Shown: piece by piece, positions 35,551 through 47,294 of the stretch
Position numbering within the stretch: the first letter of the stretch is position 1
Layout: the number at the start of each line of letters is the position of its first letter
DNA from: Scedosporium boydii
Lineage: Eukaryota; Ascomycota; Sordariomycetes; Microascales; Microascaceae
DNA length: 64,000 nt
Assembly (NCBI GenBank): GCA_002221725.1
Contig: NJFT01000019.1
Coordinates: 186,001-250,000 of the forward strand
Direction of reading: 5' to 3'
Program-made: the position numbers and the translations under genes
Notes under the pieces: generated by a model
The model's input: only the letters and a program-made list of their open reading frames with translations
What the model was told of the DNA's origin: nothing
Database searches by the model: none

Positions 35551-38500
35551 ATGTTGAGCCATACGAGCCAGGCGAGGCCGATCATGTTCAGGGATCATTT
35601 TCAACCACACCATGACCACCACCGTTCCCACTCTCACCACCAGCTCCAACTCCAACAGCCCAGTCACAAGCAACAGCAGCAGCATCGCCCATCTTCGCAC
35701 ACATCGCTCCAGCTTGACCTCAAGCTCCACCGACAGAACAAACATCACCAACACCTCTTTCCACTGCAATATACGAGTGCGACGCCGGAGAAACCGGTCC
35801 AACCCCAGCAGGCCGTCGTCGAGCAGCAGCAGCGTGTCCAACCGGCCCAAAAACCAACCCGGAGATCTCGATTCTCGAGGAGGTTGAGTAAGTCGTCCAA
35901 CCCCAGCCAACACGACCTCCAACCGAACCTTGTTCACCAAAACCCTGTTACTGTTCCTCGGAACTATGAGCGACCGCAAACTTCCAACCGGCCCACCAAC
36001 ACTTCGGTTCCCGTACCAGTTCCGCACCCCGTCGGCCTAGGCATCCGCCGCGCTACAAGCTCCAACACTTTATCGGACAATGGCGGCTTGAGGATCAACG
36101 TCAACAGCACAGTGCCTAGCTCTCACAGGCACTCTTACCATGGCGAACCGCCTGGCTCTCCGCTGTAAGTTGAAACCGGATTTCATTTTTCTCTGCTTTG
36201 AATCTATGACAACACTGCGCAGCAATTGATATTTCGTGCGCCTCGATCAAATCTCCTTCTCGCCTACGCCCCCAAATGCTACCCCCCGCAATGCAATTTC
36301 TCGCGGCTTCTTTTCGCTTGCCATTCGGCATCTTGGCTTGACTCCGAATTCTCCGGGTGGACTTGGCCCGGGACAGGTCAAGCCTCTCTTGCACTTGTAT
36401 GCAGGATGGGGGAAGAATGACGAGCCGGACAGCCGAACCGGGGTTGGTGATCGTCGCCAAGTGGGTCAATCATCAATCAAGATCAATGTGTTTCTCCAAG
36501 TTCTTGTCCGGATGAATAAGCGTTTGCTGGGCTCGGGACTTGGAGAGAACAATGAAGGTTCTGACATGGGGGAGTTCAAATGTTGCATCCTTGCTTGATA
36601 TCATCCAATGAATTCGTCGCACGCAGCCCACGCTCGCGAGGCTCTCTTCATTGGGATTGGAGCCAAGCAACCAGGATAGGCAGCACTTGATCCTTGCGCA
36701 ACAGGCCCCCCCGCCCCCCGACCGAGGCTTGGACAGGAACTCGACTCCATACGAACGCTGCTGCGCTACACCACTCTCGGTCCAGGCGGGGCAGTCGATC
36801 TTGGCTTAGTGGCCATGGCCCTGTTCCGCCTCATCTCCATGGCATGATGTCAAGGTCTAGGCAATTGGCATTGGCTTGGTTCATTTCAACATTTTTTCTT
36901 GCACCTCCACACTTTGCGTGATAACACGAATCGCTCACATATCATGTTTCCGATTGTTTTTCTTTTCTTTTTCTTTTGGGCTCAATCCGCGAAGCCGATG
37001 AAGAGCTGAAGAAGCCATGTGCTCTGCTTCATGCTTTTCCCCCCTTCGACTCTACAACACGAAGTAAGACAGGACGTGGAAAAAAAAGGAAAGGGGAAAC
37101 GATGTCGTAGTTGCAACGGTTTCCTTGGTGGCTTCTTGTGTCTTGTGATGTTGCAGGGCTAGCCTACCAATCCCAGGTACGAAGTTTTAGAGTGCGTACA
37201 GAACAGGCTAGCCTTAGGACCAAGAGCCGTTGCGTTAATACGACATTCGACATCACTTCACATCCCCCCTATTTTTCTAGTTTCCCCCGGTCTTGCTTTA
37301 AAATACTCTTCGCTGCTTGCAAAGTCGCAGTCGTTCGGGCTGGCGCCGTTGCCAGGAACCAGAGGATCCCGATTGGTAGCCGTTACTCACGATGGTGGTG
37401 GCGCTCTCATGTCCCGAGCACTTTTACTCCTTTCTCTTTAATTTCCACATCTGCCGCACAGTTTATCGTTGCTATTAATAATATCCCGCATCCTCGTTGA
37501 GTCTTGCCTTTGTCAAAGGCCTGATCTCCTCAAGCTGAGAGAGCAGCTCTTGCTCGAGTCTGATCTTCTTTCTTGCGAAAGACGCTTGGGAAGAAATTCA
37601 GGGAGTGGAAGAATCATCCGGCTGTGTCACTGTTATTATTGCCAGTCTTGGATGCTCTCCCCAAATTTCGCGAGATTGGAGATTCAGGGTTAAATTCGCC
37701 GAAGCGGCTGACCCTGTCCTTGCTGGATGGATGGACAGACCAGGCCAGTGACATCCATCGATATCTTACTGCTCACACCACACTGCCCACAGCCGCAAAC
37801 TGTCCAGTGATGGTGCAGTTCACCAGGCAGTCAACAGTCAGCGCTACCTTACCCCTGTCCAAGCAGCAAGGCTTGCCTGGCGTGCCAAGAGTCCAAGACT
37901 AAACCTACCTCGACTGAGTGGGTGGTCTAGCCCTATTCTCGAGCTTCGTACTGCAGAAAAAGGTCGTTTAGCTCGTCTTCAGAAGTACGAAGTACACAGC
38001 TCTTATTCCACTTATCCTAGAGGGAGGCGATGATGAGATGGGCGTTTTAAAATGAAAGTCTACGCCCGGTCCAGCTCAACAAGTTCATCCTCCCCTGGTC
38101 GTACATATTCTGACGCCTTGCCAATCATTCCCATTCTGATTTCTCGCGTTCTTTCTTTTGCTTCCGCTTCCCGTGAATCCCTTCGCTTTCCCCCTTTGCG
38201 TAACCTTTTTTCTCGCGTTCCTGCATCCGTGTGTGGGACCGGCATTGGAGCTACCAAGTAATACTAGTTTAGAAAGAGCTAACCCCGTATCTTTCTCTCC
38301 CTTTTTATTAGTCGAACACGAGTTCCGATCCACAGAAGGTCAGGATCGGCGACCTTACCTGCGGTGAGAGGTGAACGAAGAATTGACAATAATCTCCTGA
38401 AGCCTCCACCTCGATTCAAGCCTTATCTACCCCTGATCCCGCCGGTAGTCCCAGAAGGTGTCGCGGGCCCGTCCGTGTTTCCTACAGAGCTCCAACAGCA

Positions 38501-40729
38501 ATCGCAACAACAACATCCGCAGCAGTCGACCCTCGACTTCATCTTCCGGACCGAACGAGCCGTTGCGAGAGGCCTAGCACCACGCGTTCCCTATACTGGG
38601 TATCCGGCTCCCACCATGGAGGCCATCAACTATGCCGACCCGGACATGAGGATGCTCAACCGGCCGAGGAAGCTTTCCAACTCGTCCACCTCCAGTTCTA
38701 TCAGCACGTCGCGTGAGAGCTTCGCGTCGGTCTCCCGGACGCCGTCTTGGAGCAGCGCCACCAGCTTCGAATCCATGGATTTCATCAGCCGCCGTTCGAC
38801 CGAGTATGGTTACTCGAGATCCTCTGCCAGCAGTGGTAGGCCGCAGATGCACCGATCCAAGCCTGGCGAGCTGTTTGCGGCACTTCCCGGGGAGGTGCTC
38901 GAGGTGATCCTCGACGAGCTGAAGAAGTTGCATCTTAAGAAGACGTCCGAGAGCTGCTCGACGTGCTGGGCGAGGGATCTCTGCTCAATTTCGCTGGCGT
39001 CGAGGAAATGGTCTAAATTTGCCCGCACATCACTGTAAGTCGCTGCCATCCCCATTCGATTCTTGTCGAAGATTACTTTCTGCCATATCCTGGGTTATTC
39101 AATGCTAACGGAAAAATTAGATACGAGGACATCCAACTCAATGGCCCAGACTCCCCAGCAATGAAGAAACGTTACAAGGGCTGCGCGAACCCCCGCCTCG
39201 TTCTCCTTCGCCGAACGCTACGAGCAAACCAACAGATTGCCGTCATAGTCCACTCACTCAAGGTTCCCGCGGTACCCGAAGACACGCCCCTTGAGGCTTA
39301 CCACGATCTAGTCGCGTCCGTGATCATGGCTTGTCCCAACTTGGAGCGTCTTGTTGGGCTGTATCCTCGCTACACGCACCAATTTGACCGGCTCTTCCAC
39401 GCTCTCTCGACGCGTCGGAAGCTTAAGCACATGGATTGGATGATTGATGGTGTTTCGGCGATGCAGAGGCCCCAGACTCGCTCTGGAACCAAGCAGCTCG
39501 TCAAGAGTCGGCCGATGGGCCAGCAGCAGGCGCCCTTCCTCACACCGAATGACATCTTACCAGGTCAAAGCTCGGCTTTCTTGGAGCTCCATTTCAACTG
39601 GAGCCACCTGACGACACTGACGATTCACACACTTCCTGGCGGCTCGCTAACTCCCGACAACCTCATCACGACAGCCATTTCCTACCTCCCGTCTCTCCAG
39701 CATCTTTTCCTGTCAAACCTCCCCTTTACTGCGTTCAAGGACGATAGCCTGCTTTCTCTCCCCGCGTTGAAGACACTTTCTCTGTCGTACCTGTCGGGAA
39801 TCACCTCGAACGGTCTATCGAACTTTGCGACTCGCTCCGCCAGCCGATCGATCCAACGGCTTGTGCTCCGACATATCAACATCGACGAAATGCCAGCGCT
39901 TGCCCGTGTGCTCTCGAACCTCGTCTGCTTGGAGAATCTCGCTTTTGTGCAGTCGTTCCCGCCTCTGATGCCCGAGGATAACTTTATCCTCCTCATGCCT
40001 TACCTCGCATCGAACTCGCTGCGGAAACTCCACTGGGACATCACGAGCCACCCGAACTGCGTCAACGCCGCCGATTCGATCCTCGCCCGAAGCATCGCAG
40101 CCAAAGGTTTCCCAGCCCTGCGAATCCTCCGCGCACCTAACGACCCCGAGGGGCTCTTCCAGGGCCTCTGCCGACCACGCGACCGAGCCGACATGTCGGG
40201 AGACAGATTCAGGCCCATTACCAGCCACACGCGAAACATGAGCGGCAGCGGCAGGTCAGCGCTCTCGGTCCCAGCTTCGCCCACAGTAGCGACGGCAGCA
40301 GGTGTTAAATCGCCGACGAGCCCCGCGTTCGCACCCGACGCGTCGATCCTCGCTCCGGCGACGAACCTGCACCAGGCGCGGTTGGCAGCTCAGGCGCGTC
40401 TCGAGGCGGCGTGGCGGCTCCCACGGTACCATGTCAACGTTGTGGATGAGAACGGTATGCTCGTCGACAAGTTTGGGCTTGCGGGGTTCATCGGCACGAC
40501 GGAGAGTAAGATCCGATATGACTTGACGCCCGACCCCGGTGCCAAGGATGAGAACGGCGGGTTGGTCGAGATCAGCGATTTGTTGGGTGATTGTGGGGAG
40601 AGGGGGACGGATATGTGCAGTGGACGGTGGAACATGCCGACGACGCCGGTGGATAGGAAGGAGAAGGATAAGGATAAGGAGAGGTGGTGGCACACTGAAA
40701 GGGGTCGGTGGACTGGTGTTGAGCTCTGA
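35551..40729 (+). CDS. F-box protein with LRR-like C-terminal region
   Basis: My model has exons 35551-36164, 38312-39034 and 39121-40729 and gives 981 residues. Exon 1 encodes a Gln/His-rich disordered stretch, then a basic RRSRFSRRLSK segment, and ends at a GTAAGT donor in phase 2. The next exon starts after a CTTTTTATTAG acceptor, and the phase fits to give GSPLRTRVPIHRRSG with no stop; this implies a 2147-nt intron. The F-box, LFAALPGEVLEVILDELKKL, is near residue 392 and runs through a Cys-containing loop to ISLASRKWSKFARTSLYEDI. The following 400 residues contain repeated Leu-rich strands (LTTLTIHTLPGG, LQHLFLSNLPF, LKTLSLSYLSG) as in F-box/LRR substrate receptors of SCF ubiquitin ligases. 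The last two exons are solid; inclusion of exon 1 is less certain. If exon 1 is separate, translation could begin at an ATG in exon 2 such as 38614. The substrate is unknown. Confidence 0.7.
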
Positions 40730-41633
40730 GAGCGTTGTGTGGGTAGTTGGGAATGAGGATGGTCGGAGGATCTACAAAATGCTTGGTTATATTTGGGGAA
40801 TTTTTTGATACCACGTACGTACGTACTTTCTATCTTGACATGGACATTTGGGGAAAAAGAAAGAAGAACGAAATTGAGAAGAAAAAAAATGGGAGAAGTG
40901 GGAAAAGTTGGATATGACAGGGGAAACTGGACACCTTCTGGGACACCTGGCAAGCAGAATGACGATGAATTTTGGGGAGTTGTTCTTATTATTATTTTCT
41001 AAGTTTGCGTCAATGACTGGGATTCCTATGATTGATCAAGATTTAAGATACCCCCATCGAATTGATATATGGATTGATATAATTTAAGTGCTAAGGCTCC
41101 AAGATCAAGTGTAATAATCTAGTAATAAGTGATGGCGTTGCTGGAAGTAGATTATAATCCGAAATTCTGAATCTAGGCAGCACAGGCAGAGTCTGTCCCA
41201 CGAGATTTAGGTAGCAACAATTCTCGAGTTGGCGCCTGTGGCCGAGCTACAGTGGGGTGTAGTACTAGGCCGCCCGGGCTGTGTTCGATGGTGTGTGCCT
41301 GGCCTCAGTGCTGGCTTAATGGCAGCACACCACGCTAATTTCGAGCTGGGCTGGGAAGGTCCAACTACCCCGCCATTCATCCCACGCCTCCACAAAGCTC
41401 TCTCCAACTCCAACCAACAAACACTCGATGCCGTTCTAATCCATCCTCCCCAAGCTCCAAAACCCAATCCTTTTTCAGGCAGGGAGTCTTGCTGAACTCG
41501 ATCCTTCCTCTGTCCCCCATTTCCCGGTCTATCTCTGCGATATCTCTTCCTCTTCCTCTTAACCTCGAGCTCAGCTGTTTGCCATTCTAGTTCCCACTAC
41601 CTCACCCCCTCTGCCCTTCACAACCCTCTCACA
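40730..41633. other. intergenic, CSN4 promoter region
   Basis: This holds the 3' UTR of the F-box gene, including a TACGTACGTACG run near 40815, and then the upstream region of CSN4. A pyrimidine-rich tract from 41500 to 41630 precedes the CSN4 ATG, as is common for fungal 5' leaders. No gene is seen. Confidence 0.5.
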
Positions 41634-42978
41634 ATGGCGCCCTCGCCAAAGGTCGCCTCGGCCATCGCCCAGGTGCAATCCGCCCCCGACGCCTCCAAGC
41701 CCGAGCAATACGAAGCCATCCTCCGCCAAATCAAAGACCTCTCGTCCCCCTCAACCGCCACCACCGACCTCTCCGCCATCGCCGCCTCCATCATCTCCGC
41801 CTCCCTCGGCATCGTGGCAACTCGCTCCCTCCTCGACCTCTTCGTCACCACCCTCCGCGACCTCAAAAACGTCGACCTGTGCATCGAGGTCGGCAACCAC
41901 GCCCTCGAGCTCATCGCCTCCACGGGCACCTCCTCTTCTTTCCTCGACCAGATCGCCGCCCTCCGCGACCTCATCGCCTCGGCGCACGAGTCCAACGAGG
42001 ATTACATCGACGCGGCGCGGTGCCTGGCCCAGATCCCCTTGGATTCTTCGCAGAGGCAGGTCACGAATGAGCAGGTGGCGAGGATATGGGTGCGCATTGT
42101 GAGGAACTTCCTCGAGGTTGACGATACGCCCGCGGCCGATACCTACGTCAACAAGCTCAAGAACATCATGCACACCGTCGCCGATCCGGAGCTGCATCTC
42201 CATTTCCAGCTCTCGCAGGCGAGGATCCGCGATGCTAAACGGGACTTTTTGGATGCTTCGAAGCGGTACCACGATATCAGCTTCTCCAAGGCCATCGCCG
42301 AGGAGGAGAGGCTGCACACCCTGAGCATGGCCATCAAGTGCGCCGTCCTCGCCCCCGCGGGTCCCCAGAGGAGCCGGCTCCTCGCGAGGCTCTACAGAGA
42401 CGAGCGGTCCGCGGGTCTCGAGGAGTTCGGCATCCTCGAGAAGATGTTCCTTGATCGGCTCCTCCGGCAGGACGAGGTCGACAAGTTCGCCAAGAGCTTG
42501 CTGCCCCATCAGCTGGCCGTTACGGCTTCGGGCTCGACCGTGCTCGCCAAGGCTGTCGTCGAGCACAATCTCCTCGGAGCGTCGCGGCTCTACGAGAATA
42601 TCGGCTTCGATGCCCTGGGCGCCCTCCTGGGGCTCGATGCCGCCGGTGCTGAGGATACTACGGCTCGCATGATTGAGCAGGGCCGCCTTCTTGGACGGAT
42701 TGATCAGGTGGATAGGGTTATTTGGTTTGAGAAGGGCGAGGCGTCTGGTGTTAAGGGGAGTGGGAAGGCTGATGTCCTTGTGGGTAAGGAGACGAGGAGG
42801 TGGGATGCTAATGTTCAGGGTATTGCTGAGGAGGTGGAGCATGTTGTTAATGCTCTGCAGACTGAGTATCCGGTGAGTCTTTTTCCCCCCTGAGACGAGC
42901 GTCATGAGGGTGGAGAGGCGTGCAGGATGCTAACATTTCATTCTGCAGGAGTTTGTTGCTACCCACCTTAGGGCATAG
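41634..42978 (+). CDS. csnD: COP9 signalosome subunit 4
   Basis: Two exons, 41634-42872 and 42949-42978, give 422 residues. The last exon is only 30 nt (EFVATHLRA and a stop), joined at phase 0 across a 76-nt intron ending TTCTGCAG. The protein is helical throughout: N-terminal TPR-like repeats (DLFVTTLRDLKNVDLCIEVGNHALELI) and a PCI domain from about residue 200, including RYHDISFSKAIAEEERLHTLSMAIKCAVLAPAG and ENIGFDALGALLGLDAAGAEDTTARMIEQGRLLGRIDQVDRVIWF. These match CSN4 in order and length. The complex removes Nedd8 from cullins and so controls SCF and other cullin ligases; in Aspergilli it affects development and secondary metabolism. The symbol follows Aspergillus usage. Subunit identity is confident; the F-box protein next door may be a functional client, which is inference only. 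Confidence 0.9.
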
Positions 42979-43332
42979 GGGGATGAGAAATGATGAGAGA
43001 AACAGGGTAGAAGATTAAGAACGAGTTCTTACTTGGAAGGGGGAATCATGATTTGTGTACAAAACATAACTATTGGCGTTCGGGCTCAAGCATAGCACAC
43101 TAGGTAAACAAGGCCTAAAAGATTAATCCCTTCTATTCTGATTGCATCTGGGAGTATCATGAACCAAGGAAACCCAAAAACAGGAAACAAACTCCAAAGC
43201 AGACCGTAGAACGACAAGCATGCGACTGAGTGTCTAGTCTCTCTTCTAGAAACAAGCACAAAACACCACTGCCCTCCTCTTGCTATCCGAAACCAAAGAG
43301 AAACCCAAAACCCAAAAGTACCATCACGTCCA
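42979..43332. other. convergent 3' intergenic region
   Basis: These 354 bases lie between the convergent CSN4 (+) and SGNH hydrolase (-) stops. I see nothing coding; this is probably both 3' UTRs. Confidence 0.5.
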
Positions 43333-44366
43333 TTACTCCAAGTCCCGTTTACGCACCACGACATACCCCTTACTCAACCTCTTCGGATCACCCTCCTCCT
43401 CCTCGACGGTCGCCTCGTCGCCGTACACCTTCGGCTTCTTCTTCCTCCTCTCGGGCTTGGCCACCGCGGCGGGTTTGGGCACCACCCCGGCCTGGATGAT
43501 CTTGATGAGGGCGTCGGCGATGTGTTCTCCCATCCAGTTGTAGCCCTCCTCGGTGAGGTGGAGGCCGTCGTCCCAGTACTTTTGTTTTTGCTCGCGCGTG
43601 AGGACGTGGTAGGGGAGATGGGCATGGAGGTCAAAGGCATGACTATATGCTGTCTGTTAGCTACTTCCTACGCCAAAAAAAAAAAAAAATAAATAAAAAA
43701 AAAAAAAAAAAGAGAGGGTTGGTTGATGGGTAACAGCGTACAAGTTGTGCTCCTTGTGCTTTCGGATGAGGTCGTTGAGTTCGTTCCGCGTGTCCGTAGC
43801 GAACTGCATCTTGGAGCGGCACTCGGGTACGGTCAGGGCAAGGACTTTGGTGCCTTTGCAGAGGGCAATGTCCCACGTTTCGGAAAGGCATTCGAAGATT
43901 TGGTCGGCGGGGATGCGGAAGGCGATGTCACTTGTTGGATGTTAGTATGGACGTGCGTTTTTGGACGAAGAGCTGGGAGACGGAGGAGAAGGGAGGTTGT
44001 AACATACTTTGTGCCGCCGAGGACGATTGCCCATGTATACTTGTCTTTCTCGACTGTGTGTAAGAGACGGGTTAGTACGCTAATCATCTTGAAGCCCAAA
44101 ATATATAACAAATAATCATGTCTCGATGGCGGGAGAAAAAAGAAAGAGGAATATCAAAACTGACGCTCAGCTTTCGCCCGGTCCACCCACCGCTCCGTAC
44201 AAACGAGATCCCCGGGCGCGCCCGACACCTTGACGGAGACGGGGAAGGGAAAGGTGGCCCGGAGACGTTCGGCGAGGGTTTCGGCGTAAGGGTGCTCGCC
44301 AAGACCGAAGTTGAACCAGCCCGATGTGAGGGAGTCGCCGAAGCAGAGGATCTTGATGCCGGACAT
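43333..44366 (-). CDS. SGNH/GDSL-family hydrolase
   Basis: Four exons, 44366-44165, 44053-44008, 43930-43742 and 43642-43333, give 248 residues with phases 1, 2 and 2 all matching. The SGNH blocks are intact: CFGDSLTSG with catalytic Ser12 (block I), GAPGDL (block II), LGGTND with Asn83 (block III, rebuilt across an intron) and DGLHLTEEG with Asp171 and His174 (block V). There is no signal peptide, so the enzyme is probably intracellular. Family members hydrolyse esters such as acetyl, acyl or lysophospholipid esters; the substrate here cannot be told. The C-terminus is basic and acidic by turns (KPERRKKKPKVYGDEATVEEEE). The third intron is 99 nt and is T-rich in the transcript because of long A runs on the + strand. 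It converges on CSN4. Confidence 0.9.
43675..43711. repeat. A-rich homopolymer tract within an intron
   Basis: An almost unbroken A run on the + strand (interrupted only by T) lies in the third intron of the SGNH hydrolase gene. On the coding strand it is a long T-run between donor and acceptor, consistent with an extended polypyrimidine tract. Such tracts are also prone to length errors in sequencing. Confidence 0.6.
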
Positions 44367-45646
44367 TTGGTGGTTGGTGGGGCGGATTTGGTGATGGTGA
44401 ATTCGGTAACGGATTTGGAGTCGCGGGGGGTGGGGATGTCGGTTGGCGAGAGCGCGGGGGTTAATGTCGTGTTGGGGTAATGGCGGTGGGAGTGGGAGGG
44501 TGGTAGGCTGGGCTAAAGAGGGTGGGCGGGGAGTTAAGTGAGCTTGACCAGGCGGCCCCTGTAGCGTAAAGCTTTCAATGTTGCTGGAGGGACGTTCGAA
44601 TAGGCATCAGGAATAACACCCCAAGATAGAGAAGACAGAGGAACAGCTTGGCACCTTCCCCGTCTCACAGTGCTGACAAACACTTCACTCTCAGAGCGAG
44701 CTGCTGCTGCCTATCGCTTGGGACTGGAGGATCAGGAAGATAACTTCGTACACCGTGCTGCGCTGTTCAGTGATTGTAATGTGATAGAGGCGTCTGTGTC
44801 CGTGGATGCCTGATATGGCCTATGTAGCGCAAATGACAACGCCGCAATCCGTTGGTGGATCAATCGGATTTGATATGAAGCTAGTAACTAGAGCGTTTGA
44901 TACCATACAGTCCCGCAATGACTTCATGGGATAACAAGAAGCAGCTGTCCCAGATCCCTCTGGGCTCTCTGCCCGACAAACATTATTCTGTCTGAACACG
45001 ATAGATCTGCTGCCTTCTTTAGAAGTTTCTGTTGCTTCATGAGTTTTCCAATGATGCAAGGGTTGGTCCTGTCAAGCAATGCGTGTCGCAGTCATGTTGG
45101 AAAACATACATCCCCAACCTAGAAACAAATATAGATCATAGGGTTAACAAGAGCCTTGTTTTTAGCTCCCGGTCTTCTGAGAACCACCACCCACTACACC
45201 GTCGTTTTCTTTTGTGTTAAGGAACGCTGAAAAGTTTCCATCAATGCTTGCCTTGTTTTATTGTTTGCAGGCGTGGTACCAGTCACGCTGAGGTTGATCT
45301 CAAACACTCGTATGTAGCTTCATCATGTGAACCGCACCACACGGGAACAACAAATACTGAACATGACCCTTCCAGCTCAAGCCTTGTTTCAAGGTTAGTA
45401 CTATACACGACTATTCTCGAATCGACCTCCTAACTTTTGTGTAATGCCGCTGCGATAAATCATCATCAAGCCCATTGACGCTGGCCTCCTTAGCCAGCGT
45501 CAAATATCAATATCCGAAATCCGCCTATTATCATACACGTGTCCAAGCACAATTCCACCATGCAAAAGTAGTGGATAGATGCCATTACCTAGACCCCACG
45601 ACCATGATACCTCATCGTAGACCTCCTAACATCCAACGAAACGCAA
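44367..45646. other. intergenic, 1.3 kb
   Basis: This lies between the start of the SGNH hydrolase gene (-) and the 3' end of the Jac1-like gene (-). It contains one CTTCGTAC octamer at 44744 and an 11-bp perfect hairpin at 45475-45503. No coding frame with a recognisable domain is present. Confidence 0.5.
45475..45503. repeat. 11-bp perfect inverted repeat, 7-nt loop
   Basis: TTGACGCTGGC at 45475-45485 and GCCAGCGTCAA at 45493-45503 are exact reverse complements around CTCCTTA. The hairpin lies about 145 bp past the stop of the Jac1-like gene, so it may fall in that gene's 3' UTR or end region. Confidence 0.6.
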
Positions 45647-46447
45647 TCAGTGTTGAAGTTCCACCCTCTTCCCAGGCTCCCAATCGTCCAAACACTGCTT
45701 AATATTCACCCAATACCTCAACCTCACCGCCTCCCCCCTCGCCGCCTCCAAATCATCCTCAGCAAACGCCCTCTCCAACACCTTCTCGCTCACTGCTATC
45801 CTCTCATCATTCACCCTCCTCACCCCTTCTAGCTCCTCCTCCTTGTGCGCTTCCTCAATCTCCTCCCTCGCCTCCATCACGTCGTGAAGGAGTTCCATAT
45901 CCGCCACCTTGGCCGCCTCGTCCGACGCCACGTCGATCCCCCTCAATGATAGGAGGTACTGCGCCCTTAGGAGCGGGTTCGCCAGCGTGCGGAAGGCTTC
46001 GTTGAGGTGCGCCGAGGTGGCTTGCGCGCGGGTCTTGTGCTTCGCCGCGTGCAGGTCGGGATGTGCGCGGGCTTGAAGCTGGAGGAATTCGCGGCGTAGG
46101 GCGCGGATGTTGATAGGGAAAGAACCGCGGGGAGGGGGTCCTTGGGGGAGCGATTCGGGGAAGAGGTCGTAGTACGTTGTTGGTGCGGTGGTTGTTGTTG
46201 AGGATGTGGACGAACTAGCATCGGGTTGGGAGGCGGCAGGAGAGGGGTTCGCGGCGGGAGGGAGGAGAAGACGGTTAGATGTTGAGAGCCAGCGGCGCGG
46301 CGACCGTGTTTGTGAGTTTCGAGGAAGCTCGTTTGATCGGGCTTGTAAGGAGGGAGCTGTGTGAGTTGCGAGGATGGCTGTCCGAGCTGGAGCGACGGTG
46401 TGGCTGCGCGAGCAGACCCGCGCAGCTGAGCGACTGGCTGGTAACAT
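45647..46447 (-). CDS. JAC1: Jac1/HscB-like mitochondrial J-domain co-chaperone
   Basis: A single-exon frame of 266 residues. The first 60 residues are rich in Arg, Ser and Ala and lack acidic residues until about residue 40, as in a mitochondrial presequence. The J domain follows, starting TYYDLFPESL; the essential HPD tripeptide is at residues 129-131 (RAHPDLH), then HLNEAFRTLANPLLRAQYLLSLRGI. The C-terminal HSCB helical domain (ELLHDVMEAREEIEEA through AVRLRYWVNIKQCLDDW) is the part that binds the scaffold Isu. Jac1 works with Ssq1-type Hsp70 to move Fe-S clusters from Isu to recipients in the mitochondrial matrix. The N-terminal Cys-rich domain of animal HSC20 is absent, as in yeast. It diverges from the flavocytochrome gene. 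Confidence 0.92.
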   Translation of the reverse strand: MLPASRSAARVCSRSHTVAPARTAILATHTAPSLQARSNELPRNSQTRSPRRWLSTSNRLLLPPAANPSPAASQPDASSSTSSTTTTAPTTYYDLFPESLPQGPPPRGSFPINIRALRREFLQLQARAHPDLHAAKHKTRAQATSAHLNEAFRTLANPLLRAQYLLSLRGIDVASDEAAKVADMELLHDVMEAREEIEEAHKEEELEGVRRVNDERIAVSEKVLERAFAEDDLEAARGEAVRLRYWVNIKQCLDDWEPGKRVELQH

Positions 46448-47294
46448 GTGGGAATGGAGGTTTGCTGTCTTTTCTTTTCTTTTTAAAAGGGTATCGAGTT
46501 GCGGATTGAGGTTGAGGTTGACGGGACGTATTATGAGTCGTTCGAAGCGTCGGGCTGTTTTTAGTCGCTTTTTTATTTTTTCGAGTTCAGAATTGTGACT
46601 CTGTTGGGTTTGGGAGATTTTTCGAGGTTCGGAGCTGGCGGAGTTTAGAATGACGTCGCGTCCTCTCGGCTATTAGAGGCAAGATGAACAAGTTAGTTCA
46701 ACGACCACACGTGGTACACATCTCCGTCCAGTAATTTTGCATTCCAACTGTTCAACCGATTTTCGGCAGTTCGACAATACAGAGAATTATTAATGTCTTT
46801 CGGATTTCGGGCATCGGAAATTGTAGAGATATCAAACATCTCCGCGGGAATGCATCGAACTGGAGGAATTGACTTCTTTATCCCAAAAACCGATAATCAC
46901 CGACTCCGCTGGCTGTCGGATGTAATCCAGCGAAATGCGGCTTATTGAGGTTGGTACACAGCGGCTTTTCAGCGCTCCGAAGTCGGGCTTATACCCCCAA
47001 ACGCCCCCCAAACTGGCGGCGAATCATTGTTCTCAGGCCCATACACATCCACCTTGAGGCTGCGAAGCGAACAGCCATTGATCCCACAATAGCACCCCCA
47101 GAAACCCACACGTCCTGCCAATCGTCTGACACGGTACACGCTTCTACTTGCCAATATCACTGTATCGCTGGTAACCTGGGCCTAGGTAGTGAGGCAGGGA
47201 CAGAGAGCGCCCCCGTCTCTTCTTAACAGAACCCGTTCTACCGCCCCCACAGCCAACTCCTAGTGGTACTAGGGTACTGGGGACCTCTGATAAG
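46448..47294. other. divergent promoter region, 847 bp
   Basis: This separates the Jac1-like (-) and flavocytochrome b2-like (+) starts. No protein or RNA gene is recognised. Both flanking genes could be controlled from here. Confidence 0.5.

Noticed and set aside
35395..36027. 210-codon open frame on the minus strand opposite the F-box gene's first exon
   Set aside because: It lies opposite a Gln/His-rich coding stretch whose composition keeps the other strand open, and it has no domain.
41751..42905. 384-codon open frame on the minus strand inside CSN4
   Set aside because: A shadow of the GC-rich CSN4 coding sequence; low-complexity Glu/Gly/Arg composition and no domain.
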